64,000 bases of DNA from Apophysomyces variabilis (lineage: Eukaryota; Mucoromycota; Mucoromycetes; Mucorales; Mucoraceae): assembly GCA_002749535.1 (NCBI GenBank), contig MZZL01000376.1, positions 558,001-622,000 on the forward strand. Direction: 5' to 3'. Both the position numbers and the translations under genes were made by a program. The notes beneath the pieces were generated by a model. That model was not told where the DNA came from. It saw nothing but the letters and a program-made list of their open reading frames with translations, and did no database searches. Numbering within the stretch: position 1 is the stretch's first letter; every line of letters starts with the position of its first letter. Shown in pieces: positions 35,911 to 48,600 of this stretch.

Positions 35911-37595
35911 TAGAAAGAAGCATATCTCTGTATATTGCAGCGATCTTCCCTGGACAGCCTCGACGCTCTTACCATGTTCGGGTTGGGTACCAAAGCGGTT
36001 CAAGACGATTTCTTCATCAGCGCTTTTTCTTGACTAAAATCATCTACCCGGTTATTCTTATGCCCGTTTAACATGATATAAAAGCCGTATGTTCTATTTG
36101 ACCGCAACGCACTGTTTTTTTTGTGGACCTTGCGAGCATCTAGGTAGATTTCGCATCCTTGAGAGGACCAACTTACGCTAAAAGTAAGTATGAGAAAGCG
36201 TAATTGATCGTGCGAGAGCACGTGAATGATGCATGAGAGACTCGGTTGGTGAGGGTCACTTTGCCATCCTTAGACTATATTTGGACTCCCCTGATAGCTT
36301 GTCCATTAGGCATAATATTAAAGTTTGATGCAGCACAGCCTCACCTAGACCATTGATTCTGCCGTCGCATTACAGGAACGTGGACCGATCAATATTTAGT
36401 GTTTCCTTTTACAGAAACATGCAGCAATTAACTTTGTCATCGAGTCCAAGCCAGGACTGCAGTATTGTGGGAAGCAAGCCATATTGCACTTCAACAGATG
36501 GCTCTGTGTCTTGTCAGCCGTGCACGTCCTCCCCCTCATAAATTTAGTTCGTAAAAGAGATGTGGAGGCTCAATTGGTAAATATGACAGGGCAACAACTT
36601 AACTTTGTTACGAGACTAAAAATGTCCACCGTCAGCAGTAACTTTTTGAGTGTGGATTGTCTTGTCCCTTTTCGGTACGATACCTTGAATGGATTATGAT
36701 TTGCTCAGGGCATTCGACATAGGCAGCAAAATTGCTATGTTAATAATTCGAGTGCACCTTTGCCTCTTGTCATCCAGTCTGTCATCCTTCTGACGAGGAA
36801 GTGAAGAGGATGGGAGTCGTAAGTCTAAAGCATAGGGAGAAGCCATGTTAAATTTTAATTTTTCTTTTTCTACCATTGTTGAGTACATGAGGGATAAGGC
36901 TTATGCGTTCATAGTCCTAATTTGAATTCCTTACTGCCAAGAAGATGATCATGGGTGAGGCTGGCTTACCAATCTTTTTATTTTATCCATTTGTGTTACC
37001 AAGATGATCGACCATGTTGACGACCCGTTACGCCAGTCTTTTATGCAATACACCAATAGATAAACGGTAAATAAATCGGTTACGTTTCCTATCAGAAGAC
37101 CGTGCGCTTCTTTATGTTAGTCATATGTAGGTTAAGTTAAGTAATACCCTGCTGTTAGTCTGCCCATGCGGAGCTTTTGTAAAATGACAGGTTGTTGGGG
37201 AATAAATGTTAATTCCGATCGCCGAAGCGAGCAGTGGCAATTTGAAACAGCAATGACCGACACAGTTACTACGAGTTGTTATCCATGTTCTTGTAATCAG
37301 AGATAAAATAAGGGCGGAAAGAAAGGCTGTTTAAGGGGAAGGGTTCATCGAATGAAGTCGGCTTCACATCAACACTACACATAATTCTCCAGTCCAAATC
37401 GAATTAGGCCCCCAAGAATAAGGGAAACGGATCCATCGCTTTTATTTTACCCGGTTTCTAAAAGAATTGTAACTCTCGCTCTCTCTCTGTTCTCTCTCCT
37501 GAATACCCCATTTCTTCCCATTTCATCTTCGTTATCTTCTCTCGATCATCCTCATCCTCATCCTCATAATCCAAACATTGGCTACTATTGTCGAA
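35911..37595. other. Intergenic region downstream of giant gene A
   Basis: This 1.7 kb stretch has no frame I recognise. Its last 130 bases (about 37470-37570) are CT-rich, the likely promoter/leader of the acyltransferase gene. Confidence 0.5.
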
Positions 37596-38756
37596 ATGCA
37601 TTACATTCTCTACATTGTTCTCTCTGTCCTACCAAGCTTCTTATTTACCCTCACAGCATTACCCGTCCGACAACGAAGTAAATTGCAGGAACTCTTATTA
37701 ACCACTTGCTTTGTCATCAATTTGTCCATACCATTATTTTATGCTGGTCAATACTCTTATGCTTGTAATATGGGAACTGGTGTGTGGTGTTGGGCATTTG
37801 GTATGAAAATGGGCGTATGGTTGACCATGTCCATGGAGGAACGACGCAAACGCCGATTCTGCTGGACATTATTCTACTGGCGATCACGACCACAGCCGTT
37901 CAAGTCAACCAAAGAATGGCAATCCATTCCAGTCAAACCATACCTTGTGGCTTACTTGAAACGACAGCTGATTTTTGATTTCCTCTACCGATTGTTCCAA
38001 TGGATCGATACCCATCAAAGCGTCCATGTGTTTGAAAAGGGATTGGCCAATGTGCTAGGCGCCATGTATGAACCAAGAATACATCATGATGCGGCGATCA
38101 CTACTGGAGCAGTGCTTATGAGTTTCCTCTTGTGTACGGCCTTTTCCATCTATCTTCAACTTCAGTTGCAGCTGACGTACGACACCATTATCCTTATGTG
38201 TGCGATCGTATACCAAGTTCTACCACGGTTAGGCAGCCACGGCTGGATCCGGTCTGTCAAAGATTACATCGAGGATGTGTTGACGATGCCACCGTTGTTC
38301 CATTCGCCCTGGCATGCAACGAGTTTACGTGATTTCTGGTCCAACCGGTGGCACAAAGTCTACAACGACTGCTTTTATCGTCTGGGATACCGACCTATGC
38401 GCAAGTTCTGCAGGAACCGATGGGTGCCAGCATTATCTGTGTTTATCCTATCTGGGATCATGCATGAATATTTTCTGTACTGCACTTCGGGGAACTGGAG
38501 AGCAAGTGGGTTTCAATTTCTGTTTTTTGTCCTCCAGACAGTTGGCGTTGTTGTAGGGGATGCCATACCTAGTCGTACTCTCGGCGCAGTATGGGCCATT
38601 ACATTTATGGTCCTGACATCACATTTGTTTGTTGTACCCTATCTTGTCACAGGCTATACCTACATGAGCCAATTCAGACTAGTAGCTTCTGTTTGGTACA
38701 TCATAGAAAAGGGCCATGGCATGCTAAAGAACGCCGCTTATCAATTAGGAGCCTAA
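37596..38756 (+). CDS. Wax-synthase-like membrane-bound O-acyltransferase
   Basis: A single exon of 386 residues with about eight hydrophobic segments. The diagnostic block PPLFHSPWHATSLRDFWSNR followed by WHKVYNDCFYRLGY, and a later IMHEYFLYC with the active-site His, are the two hallmarks of the wax synthase / MBOAT_2 group. Such enzymes move an acyl chain from acyl-CoA to an alcohol or sterol in the ER membrane; the acceptor cannot be deduced here. The frame is open upstream to 37578 with a TTG, but ATG 37596 is the first Met. A CT-rich leader precedes it. It has no introns, unlike most neighbours. Confidence 0.88.
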   Translation: MHYILYIVLSVLPSFLFTLTALPVRQRSKLQELLLTTCFVINLSIPLFYAGQYSYACNMGTGVWCWAFGMKMGVWLTMSMEERRKRRFCWTLFYWRSRPQPFKSTKEWQSIPVKPYLVAYLKRQLIFDFLYRLFQWIDTHQSVHVFEKGLANVLGAMYEPRIHHDAAITTGAVLMSFLLCTAFSIYLQLQLQLTYDTIILMCAIVYQVLPRLGSHGWIRSVKDYIEDVLTMPPLFHSPWHATSLRDFWSNRWHKVYNDCFYRLGYRPMRKFCRNRWVPALSVFILSGIMHEYFLYCTSGNWRASGFQFLFFVLQTVGVVVGDAIPSRTLGAVWAITFMVLTSHLFVVPYLVTGYTYMSQFRLVASVWYIIEKGHGMLKNAAYQLGA

Positions 38757-39065
38757 AAAATTTTGATAGCATGGTTTCTTTTCCTTCTTAATGGGTTCGG
38801 ACCGAGAAAATAAGCTGGTGGAGTGCGAAAAAAAAAAGACACCATTAGAATAAAAATAGAGAACGAGAAATTCGTACAGCCAAAAAATAATAATAATAAC
38901 GTCTTACTTTATTCTCTCTTTTGTTTCTTCTTCTTTTGCTATAAAGAAAACAGAAAAACCTTTTCTGAGCCACACACATATACAGACGCACTTTTCATTC
39001 TTCTCTCACGCTCTTTCATCCTTCCTCTCTTTCTCTCTCGTTTTCTTTGTCATCATTGTATAGCC
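38757..39065. other. Promoter region of the LEA-2 gene
   Basis: About 300 bp with an A-rich 3' flank of the acyltransferase, then a strongly CT-rich run at about 38990-39055 ending at the next start codon. Confidence 0.45.
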
Positions 39066-40117
39066 ATGAATGCAGATAACACAAGAACAACAGTTCCGCC
39101 ACCGCCACCGCCACCTCATCATGAAGATCCCTATCGATCAATACCTCCATCAGATACACTAGCATCCGAGGATTCATATTCAGGTTAACTATCATCCTCA
39201 TTATCATCATCTTGGCAATGGTTTCACAAACGCTCATGTTCCTTGCCCCTTATGGTAGATGTCGAAGGCAAACTGAAAAAGAAGAAACCGCGACGGATGG
39301 CCAATCGCAACGGCTGTCTGCGTTGTCTGTGCTGTGCTTGTTGTCTACCTGCATGGGCTACCGGGATTCTGTGGTTCGTGATTGTCGCCATTGTAATCAT
39401 TATCATCGTCCTCGGCGCGATCTTCTCCAAATTCGTCATGCCAACGATGAACATGATCGGGGTCACCTCGAGTCCATATAATATTTCCCAAATATCCTTT
39501 ACTGGCAACAGCCTGAACATTAATTTCGGATTGCTTATTAATGTACAAAATCCGAACATGCTTCAAATTGATCTATCGAATATTAGAGCTACGGTAAGGG
39601 ACTTACCAATGCAGGGGGTTCGGGCAAAAGGAAAAATGAAAGCTTACTGTTTTTGGGGATGCGTCCGCGATGGAAAATGATACAGGCGTATTTACCCAGC
39701 CAAGATGGATCACCTCGTGTTGCTGTCGGTTCGGGTTATCTAGCTTACCAGGCGCTTCCAAAATACAGTAATCAAAATTTCACGTTTCCCTTTGCCATTC
39801 AATACACGCCCGATAATGACCGCGATCAAGTCGTACTGAGCACAATCGCCGATAAATGCGGTCTAACGGGTGAACCCAAGCAAGACCTGACTATTCAATA
39901 TACCATCACAGTCGACGCCACCGTTTTATTTATTACCGTTCATCCTCAAATCGATTCCACCCAGACATTTACATGTCCTCTCGATGTAGGTTTCCTGTCA
40001 GATTTTTTTGTTTTTAAACGTTAACTGATCTCTTTTTTTTTTGGTCTTATTGTTTAGGGAAATGTATCATTACCGGGTCTTTCAGCTGACACCTTCAAAA
40101 CCTTTGGTTCCGTCTAG
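39066..40117 (+). CDS. LEA-2-domain single-pass membrane protein
   Basis: Four exons, 39066-39183, 39259-39593, 39686-39985 and 40058-40117, phases consistent, 270 residues. Pro-rich N-terminus (runs of Pro at residues 10-17), a basic stretch KLKKKKPRR, a Cys cluster CLRCLCCACC just before one transmembrane helix (about 74-95, ILWFVIVAIVIIIIV), then a beta-sandwich with NISQISFTGNSLNINFGLLI and LPKYSNQNFTFPFAIQYTP, the LEA type 2 / NDR1-like arrangement. The Cys cluster may be palmitoylated. In yeast the related protein is vacuolar; here the site is unknown. The last exon is only 20 codons and ends with GSV. Confidence 0.82.
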
Positions 40118-40335
40118 AAAACATCGATCTATCTTTTCTTTTTCATCTCACTGTAACAATCTTGCATTACATGACAGCCAATCATTCTGTACAGTTGCCA
40201 AAAATGAGTCACTTTTTACCCAATCGAAGCACCGAAATGAAAAAAAAAATTGTCCCATTGTAACCCATATCTGTGTGTGTTAAAGCACTTCTTACCTTTG
40301 TTCTTCTTTATCTTTTCTCTTGTTATTGCCCACAA

Positions 40336-42023
40336 ATGAAGTACCGATCGACCCGTGGACAGGCCAAAGACTACTCATTTGAGGACGCAGTGATGGCAGG
40401 ACTATCACCTGATGGTGGTCTGTTCATTCCTCATTCCGTTCCTTCCTTGCCACCCAACTGGCGCAAGGAATGGGCTAACTACTCCTTTCAGGACCTCTCT
40501 GTCGCTATTCTCTCGCTCTTCATTGACCCCACCGAGATCCCTACCGAAGACTTGCGAAAACTGGTCGAAAAATCCTATAGCACCTTCCGACACGATCTGG
40601 TCACTCCCTTGGCTAAGGTCAAGGACGGTTTCTATGTCATGGAACTCTTCCATGGACCTACTTTTGCTTTCAAGGATGTAGCACTTCAATTTGTGGGCAA
40701 TTTATTCGAATACTTCTTGGAGCGCCGGAATCGGGCCGAAACCACTGGTAAGGTGCACCGATTGACTGTTGTCGGAGCCACCTCCGGCGACACGGGAAGG
40801 TATGCAAAGCGTAAAGAAATAAAAGAACGCTTTTTCACAGTTGAATCTTTTTATTTCCATTTTAGTGCTGCCATTTATGGTTTGCGCAACAAGAAGAATG
40901 TCTCCGTCTTTATTCTTCATCCACGTGGACGTGTCAGTCCTATTCAGGAAGCCCAGATGACAACCGTCCTGGATAAGAACGTTCATAACCTCGCCGTCGA
41001 AGGCACCTTTGATGACTGTCAGGATATCGTCAAGAATCTGTTCAGCAACACCACGTTCAACAACCGCCACCATCTTGGTGCCGTCAATTCCATCAATTGG
41101 GCACGTATCCTGGCCCAAACCGTCTATTACTTCCAAGCCTACTTTACTCTCCTGCGATCACTCAACATTGACCCTGCCTCTGATGCTGCTTCAGCCATCG
41201 AGCTCAATTTCTCTGTTCCCACTGGCAACTTTGGTGATATCCTCGCCGGTTTCTTTGCTCACAAAATGGGCTTGCCTACGCATAAGTTAATTGTGGCTAC
41301 CAATGAAAACGATATCCTGTACCGCTTCTTCGAGACCCATGCATATGAAAAACAACAGTCGGCTGATGGTGCTGTGAAGGCCACCCTCTCCCCTGCAATG
41401 GATATCCTTGTGTCCTCTAACTTTGAACGTCTTTTGTGGTATCTTGCTCGCGATGAACTTCAGGGTGATGAGGATCGTGCTGGTCAAATCGTGGCCGGTT
41501 GGATGGACGAATTGAAGACAAAGGGCAGTTTCCGTGTCAGTAACGAGGTTATTTTGAATGCACGCAAGATTTTCGACGCCGCCATGGTTTCGGACGAACA
41601 GGTAAACTAATGATATGGCAACGGGATGAGGTTGCTCAACCACCCTGTTAGACACTCGAGACTATCCGCGCTTTCTATCAACCATCGACTGCCGGTCAGG
41701 TCCCTTATGTCCTTGATCCCCATACCTCTGTTGGTGTGACTGCTGCTGAACGTATCCAGGAACGCGATCAACTGCAAGTCTACCCTACTGGAAAGACGGT
41801 TATGATCTCTCTCGCTACAGCCCATCCGGCCAAGTTTTCCGAAGCCGTCGAAACAGCACTTCACTCCGTTGAAGGGTTCAATTTTCAAAAGGACGTTCTC
41901 CCTGCAGAATTTATCGGTCTTCTTGAGAAGGAACGATCGGTTGTTCCTGTCGAACGGGCTGACCCACAATTGGTGATGGATGTGATTGAAAAAGAGCTGC
42001 GCGCGGAGGGCATTTTGTTTTAG
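40336..42023 (+). CDS. THR4: Threonine synthase
   Basis: Converts O-phosphohomoserine to threonine using pyridoxal phosphate. Three exons, 40336-40799, 40866-41601 and 41652-42023, give 523 residues, the normal fungal length. The start MKYRSTRGQ is the conserved N-terminus. The PLP lysine lies in HGPTFAFKDVALQ, the phosphate-binding loop in VGATSGDTG-SAAIYGL (split by the first intron), and NFSVPTGNFGDILAGF and the serine-rich MDILVSSNFERLLWY are intact. Codon use is rich in C at third positions, like MET6, so expression is probably high. The first ATG of a longer open frame (40273) would add a hydrophobic leader and was rejected because it does not match relatives. Confidence 0.97.
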
Positions 42024-42680
42024 AAACAAAAACACATCCAATTTGAACAAAAACTCACATGCTGGTATCTAGAACGTAGTTAGGATTGTAAGTTAAGGTT
42101 GGTCGTATCTTGTACAAATGCACTGTGCCGCCAAGGCTTTCAGCGTTTAGAAAACACAAAGAATAAAAGTTTATCTTTTACGAGAATGCCCGAAAGGCAG
42201 ATCGAGGTTTTGTACGGATGAGTCGGATGGTGCAGTATATGGTATTCCACCGTTAAATTTATTCCTTGGCTTTATATATACGGCCTTTACCATAGCCAAC
42301 AGGGAATTTATCAAGTGCCACATATCTCCAAAGTATGTTTGTCTCAATATGCTGTCTGTTGTGCGTCAGGATATGCAAGTCACCGGAATCGTTTCCGGTA
42401 CATGTAGGTGTACATTAGCACAAGATAGAGGTGTTCACTTCAAAACCTGGATTCTCTAGCGTTCAATTAATGTAGTGATATCTGGCTGAAAATCTTGTTT
42501 TTCAGATAACCCGAAGACCGTCTACTGCATGTTAGCCAGAGGGTAGCTGGTGAAAACTCGTTGTTCTTACTATCAAATCATTTACAAAGAGTTTAGTCTT
42601 TAAGCTTTTGTGTTACTGTAGATGGCGTTTAAAAGAAGTTAAACAACATAGCTTAGCCTTTAACTCTTTCCAGTTTCATA
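42024..42680. other. Intergenic region upstream of giant gene B
   Basis: About 650 bp between THR4 and member B. I see no gene; it should hold the promoter of B. Confidence 0.5.
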
Positions 42681-45600
42681 ATGGATAAGTATAACACAAC
42701 AATGGAGGATGTGACAGACGAAGCGAATGCCCCGTCTGTTACTCCTGATATCCAGGAGAATCAGGATATTGACACTGGTATATCATCAGAGCCAGACCAA
42801 GACTTTCCGCAGCGTACACTTGACATGAGCATGCTCCCTTCCGGGTGGGATAGTGGCATTTTCTATAACGGAGGGCAGGCTGATGTATCTTCATTCGAAC
42901 TTGCGAATGATCAGGACCTTCCTCATTTGATTGCCGTTTTTCGAGATCCAAAAATACTAGGTGCCACTACAGACATGTCATTGAAAGGCACTTTCCGTTT
43001 AGCGGTTGCTGTCGCACCAGGATTCGCTGCGGCCGCGGAAGAAGTATACGATGAGATGAATGAGGATGCCGAATCCATGTCTGACACCAAGTACAGAGCG
43101 CTGGTACTTGTATCAAGTGGAGAGGTAAGCAGCGAGCTTCAGAAGTGGATACAATGCGTTCATATATAACTAAATCCGAAATAGATGAAACTGGGACGAA
43201 AGGATATCAAATTAGCTCCTGCTTTTACCAAAGCTGTCCAGGAAGCACTACGTGAACCTGGAGAAGATAAATCAAACCAATATGAGGCGTTGCGCGGCGT
43301 TTTTCGAAAGTATGGGTTTTACTATCCCACAAAGATCGCTTTTGGTACGCAAAACTTGCTGTAGCTTTATTTCTCACACGACTAATATACTAAACTATAG
43401 GCGGGAAGCTTTATGTTTGAAGGTGATACGTACTCATGGTTGAGTGACGCCGGCAAAGAGGACAGAGAAAAGTGTGATAGGCGATTCCCGTTCTCCGATA
43501 TCGATATTGATAAAAGGATTTCGGAGAAAGAGCAAGACAGAATCACGCAGCTAGCGGAACAGAACTTGCAACATATAGTAGCAGATGGTAAGAAGGTTAG
43601 ATATATTTTCTATCCACTTAATATTAGACTATAATCAGGTGGCGACGAGTCAAAGATATCATGTGGAGTGAAGGAATGGATTTCAACCATTGCAAAGAAT
43701 CCAAAGATCGCACTCCGTGGAAAGTTTAGACCACTATATGATCTTTTAGATAACTCCACGAGACGCAAGGTTCTCAATATCTGCGAGAGTTCAAAACAAA
43801 AGTCTTGGGTAGACTCCTTGAATGGTGTTCACGTTAATATGGAAGCAGTTAAGGAACCGGCCATCAAAATAGCTACTGGTGCAGATATATATTATTATCC
43901 TACGGGCAATTTGCCAATTGTGAACAAAAAAAATTTTCGATCGTTTTGGGAATTGGGCGGCCTACTTAACGTTTCGCAACCGATCACAATTCCGATGCAA
44001 AGTAGATCAACAATTAACTAAAGCAGACTGGGCAGACGAGGTGCTATTGCCAGGATTACAAGGATATTGTTTCTTTGCCTGTAAAGCGCTTGGAAACATC
44101 ATGACGGAAGAAAGATGGAATCGTAAAGAAGAGCTTATAATCCGACGTCATGTAAGATTTTTCAAATATTGTGATAACGAGCACTTATCTAGATGAGTTA
44201 TCATAGATATTTCTTTTGCCTGGTGCTATCAAAGCCACTGCAGAATTTGAAAAAGCTATATTTAATGCGCTACAAAGATGCACTGAGGAAGAGAAGTTTA
44301 TGGAACTGGAAAAAGTATTTCACATGTACGGATATTACTATCCGCAATGGGTCACACTTGGTAAAGTAACGATAATCAAATGTTACGCACTTAACGCGGT
44401 ATAAAGGCGGCAAGATTACCTACCAAAGCTTTGTGTACAGTTATAATCCCTTAATGCATCGCATACAAAGTATTTTGCGCGAGGGATCAAGCTGGCAAGC
44501 ATCTGGTACGACAGAATTGTTTACAGGATGCAAGTACCTCATAGAAAAGAGCACTTTTCGATGTAGGGGGCGATATAAGTCTTCTTTTCAATGACATTCC
44601 TGATATCACTGGATGGCTAGAAAGTACGACGCATAACCAAATTCTTGTGTCAGTGGAAGATGTCCGACCGATGTATGATCTTTTCAATGAGGAAATAAGT
44701 GCGCAAATTCGACAGCTATACACAAAAGCATATTATCAGTACAGATCACGCATTTCGTCTTCTCTTGATGGCAAGCTCAACGAGGAAACAGCGCTGGTCT
44801 CTCTAACAAGAGGAGAGATAAAAATTGGTTACTGGAAAGGAATTCACTTTGACGGATCCCTCGCACCAGAAGATGCAATTGAACTGAAGAACGATATTGA
44901 TATCACTAAACTGCTCGTACCAGTGAATGTTACGGGACGCCCCGAAATCGAATACCAGGATCGCGTCACAGAGTTCTCGATTAATAAGAGTACGCATGCC
45001 TTTCTTCCGGACGGCTTCTTAAGTAGAATGCAACTGAACGGATTTAATACAGCCGCAATAGAGTATCACATAGAAACAGGTAAAGTGAGAGAGGAACAGA
45101 AGGTAAATACGAGGTATCTCGCGATGTACGTAATTTACAAAAAGGTGAGTTACGCCTGCTGATAATATACGACTTCTGCTCCATCAAATCATAGCTATGT
45201 TTGAGCATACAATGCTGTAGTGGGTATCAAAGGCAGTGGAGAAGATCCAAATAAGCACAAAGTTATATGTTGCTGCAACTTTCTCCAATCAGATGGCTCG
45301 ATAGCACCTTCCCTTTATCTTTTGGATTCTTAAGATTCGATATCTAACAGGCTCTATTATAGCTGGACTTGGATACGAAGTATATTAAAGCAACAGAAGC
45401 CTTGCAAAATGCAGTTGCAGAAGCACTAGCTCAGGATACCGACATGAAGAAGTACTATCAGTTAAAGAAAATATTTCATCGCTTTGGATATTACTATCCG
45501 ACTTGCATTTTGCTTGGTAGATGGATGTGATAATGGGTTCCGGTGGACTCATAGATTTCTTGTCTAGGTGGCCGACTTATCGTCGATGCAACATCATCCA

Positions 45601-48600
45601 ATTTGCCTGACGTTCTGTCCACAGAAGATACAGCTAAGGCTATCGAAACGATCCTCGATTCTCAGCAATATGCAAAAGAGATTATTGGTTTGAAACAAAG
45701 GAAGAATAGTGAATAGGCTTGTAGTTGACACTCGTGGATTCTATAGGAGGTACCACTGTCCTATGCGGTCGTCAAAACTGGGTCGAGTCCGTCTGTAGTA
45801 ACCAAACACGCATTCAATTTGCATCAATGAAGCCACTGTACGACATTCTACAAACGGAACAGCGAATGCAAATACAGCGCTTGTTCGATGAAAATACACT
45901 CCATGACAAGGAAAGCCCAAGAATACCACCAGGCATGCACTTTGACGGAATAGAGGCGGAATATCAAGCTATTCAACCTGTCAAAGACGACATAAGCTCC
46001 AGGATGATTATGCTTCGAGATTTCTTTGACCAGCCTTATGTAGAGCACACAAAACAATACGGGCGAGATCTACAAGAAGTCCACAGCAAGGCGACAATAG
46101 ATGTTGATGCGGAGTTGGAATTCGCCAGAAACATGTATTTTAATTTGGGTGCACAAGCTGCATGGAAAGAGCGAAAAGCTACCTCTAATCATCGCCCTGG
46201 CAATACTGAACGGGCCTATGACGTGGTTTATGTGATATACAAAGAAGTATATAATCTGACGCTATGACCAAGACAAACAGGGAACTGATTTGATCATATG
46301 TAGCTATTTCTGCCAGATTACCTAATACAGCCAACCTCTCAATTTAAGGAAGCCATCAGTAAAGCCTTGGAAGTGGGGAATCTTGATCATGATACCTACT
46401 ACGCCTTGCAAAATGTTTTTCAACGGTTTGGTTATTATTACTCAACAAGAATACAAATTGGTATGACGTTTCTGACTTCAAAAAGGGCAGCATTTTCAAA
46501 TTATATTTAGGAGGTAGAATAATTCTTCCATGCCCGTCAAACGACCAAGACGAAATACAAGCAAACCAGGCATTCGGTATTAAAGAGCGTTTGGAAAATT
46601 ATATACGGATGTGTGAAACAGGAGAACTCAACGAGATGTCGCACGAGGAAAAAAATAAGCAACGGAATATACCATCCAAAGACGATGAATTGGGGACAGT
46701 TATTGAACAATACAATCAAGAGTTAGCCTGCCGTTATGCAAACGGTGAACTTGCAAAGTCCATTGCCAAAACGAAGGCATTAAGCGCTGTTGGTAAGCTA
46801 AATGTGCATTGGCATGGATCTATACATAGTAACGCGAGCTAAGGTGGCGATGGTGTTTTTCTACTGTGGAATGATCTCAATACGTGGATACAGTCTGTGC
46901 AATCCAGTCAACTCATAATTAGGCGCAAAGATCTACGGCCTCTTTATCATGTGTTGGACAAGTGGCAACGCCAAAAAGTGCGGCAAACATACAAAAACAT
47001 CGTCCTTGCAGATGACCGTATCCGTTATGATTGTCCATTGCTATTGACAGCCTACGAACAACCGGACAGCGAAGAAATTGAGATGGTTATGCCAGATCGT
47101 CATGGACTTGTAAATGTGCACTTCAGAATTAGATTTGGCTCCACTAATCTAACTTAATAGGAAAAAGCATTGTATCGGCAGTTGTTGCAGCGAAAGTTCG
47201 ACGATGTTAATGAAGCAATCGAATTTTGTCGCAGTACTTGCAAGAATGCGGGATTCTCTATTTCAAAAGAATATGTCGACGATGATGTAAGAAATCATTG
47301 CGGCATGTATTGCCAGCATACTGAGTTTTACCGTAGAATTTTTATATACATTGCTCACAATGTGAGCAACAGTCATTGACTGAAGGTGACTCTGACCGAA
47401 TCGCGACAGGATGGACTATTGTGTTATCATGCGAAGCCTGCCCTGGAGAATGGTGCTTTGAATCGCCCTGGAGCAAGAAGGATATCATGCATAGCCACAC
47501 ATTAAGAGATAAAAAGGGAGAAAATAGGGTTACCCCACCAGGTATGCAAGAACAATTTAAATCTCGGAAAACGAACTTAAGCTAGTATCTTCTATGCAGC
47601 TATCCAATACTCAATGATTCTCGAAATCAAGCATACGGCGTTAATAACGAATGGAGAATGCAAAACTGCGCAACACGTTCACTATGATGATCTTATCTAT
47701 CTAAGATTGATCCATTCAGAAAACACAGCATTGATGTCCCTATTAAATGATGAACTGTTGTTGAAGGTCATGAAGGTTGGCGATTTGGAAAAGCTGGCGG
47801 ATACTATAAATGATCTAAAAGATACATACATCTCCGCAAGCGACTGCCTGGAAGGACTCGCAGACAAAGAAAATGAGGAAATCACTGTTCGAGATTCAGA
47901 TTCAGACTATTTATGGTTCGATATTGTAAAGATTTTCATATTGTTAACTAAAGATGTAGGAAGATAGTACGGTGCCCGTCAGATAACGAGAAACTAGAGA
48001 ACAGAACGGTTGGGGCAGATTTTCACTCGAGGAAAACAGAAGGTTTGCATTTAAATTGAAGAAACGGGAAAAGATCGCTATTCACAGTACCGAGTTCACA
48101 GCTTGCTATTTGAGCTATCAAGACTGCGTCAGAAGCAATGATATTATTCTTTTTGAAAGCCAAGCAGCTTTGGAAGGCTCCAAAAGGCTTTACCTAGGGC
48201 TTAATGGGAATAGACTCAGCTGTTTTATATCGGAAAGTCCAACTAGCGATGCATGGAAACAAGCAAGATGGCATGTTATCCGAAATATATACGATGGAGT
48301 GATCAGGCGACGTGACTGGTTTCGGGTATCGTCAGAATTGGATATAGAGCTTAATGTTTCGGACGTTGAACATAAGAAAATTCATGCAACGTACGTCGAT
48401 GATATCCTAGAATTAAGCATTGACATGGTTGGAGTTGGCGAAAATCAGATGGAACACAATAACGACGTCAAGAATATGTAAGATAGACAGGACAAATCAG
48501 GAATAGAGGCATCTTATCCATTGACAGTCAGGGAGATGAAGACACCAGGTCGTGCAACGTAGATCGGAGCACAGAGAGAGAGATTGAGATACTACATGCT

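Noticed and set aside
35930..36040. A GGTTCAAGAC box resembling a tRNA B-box downstream of giant gene A
   Set aside because: No A-box at the right distance and no cloverleaf could be folded on either strand.
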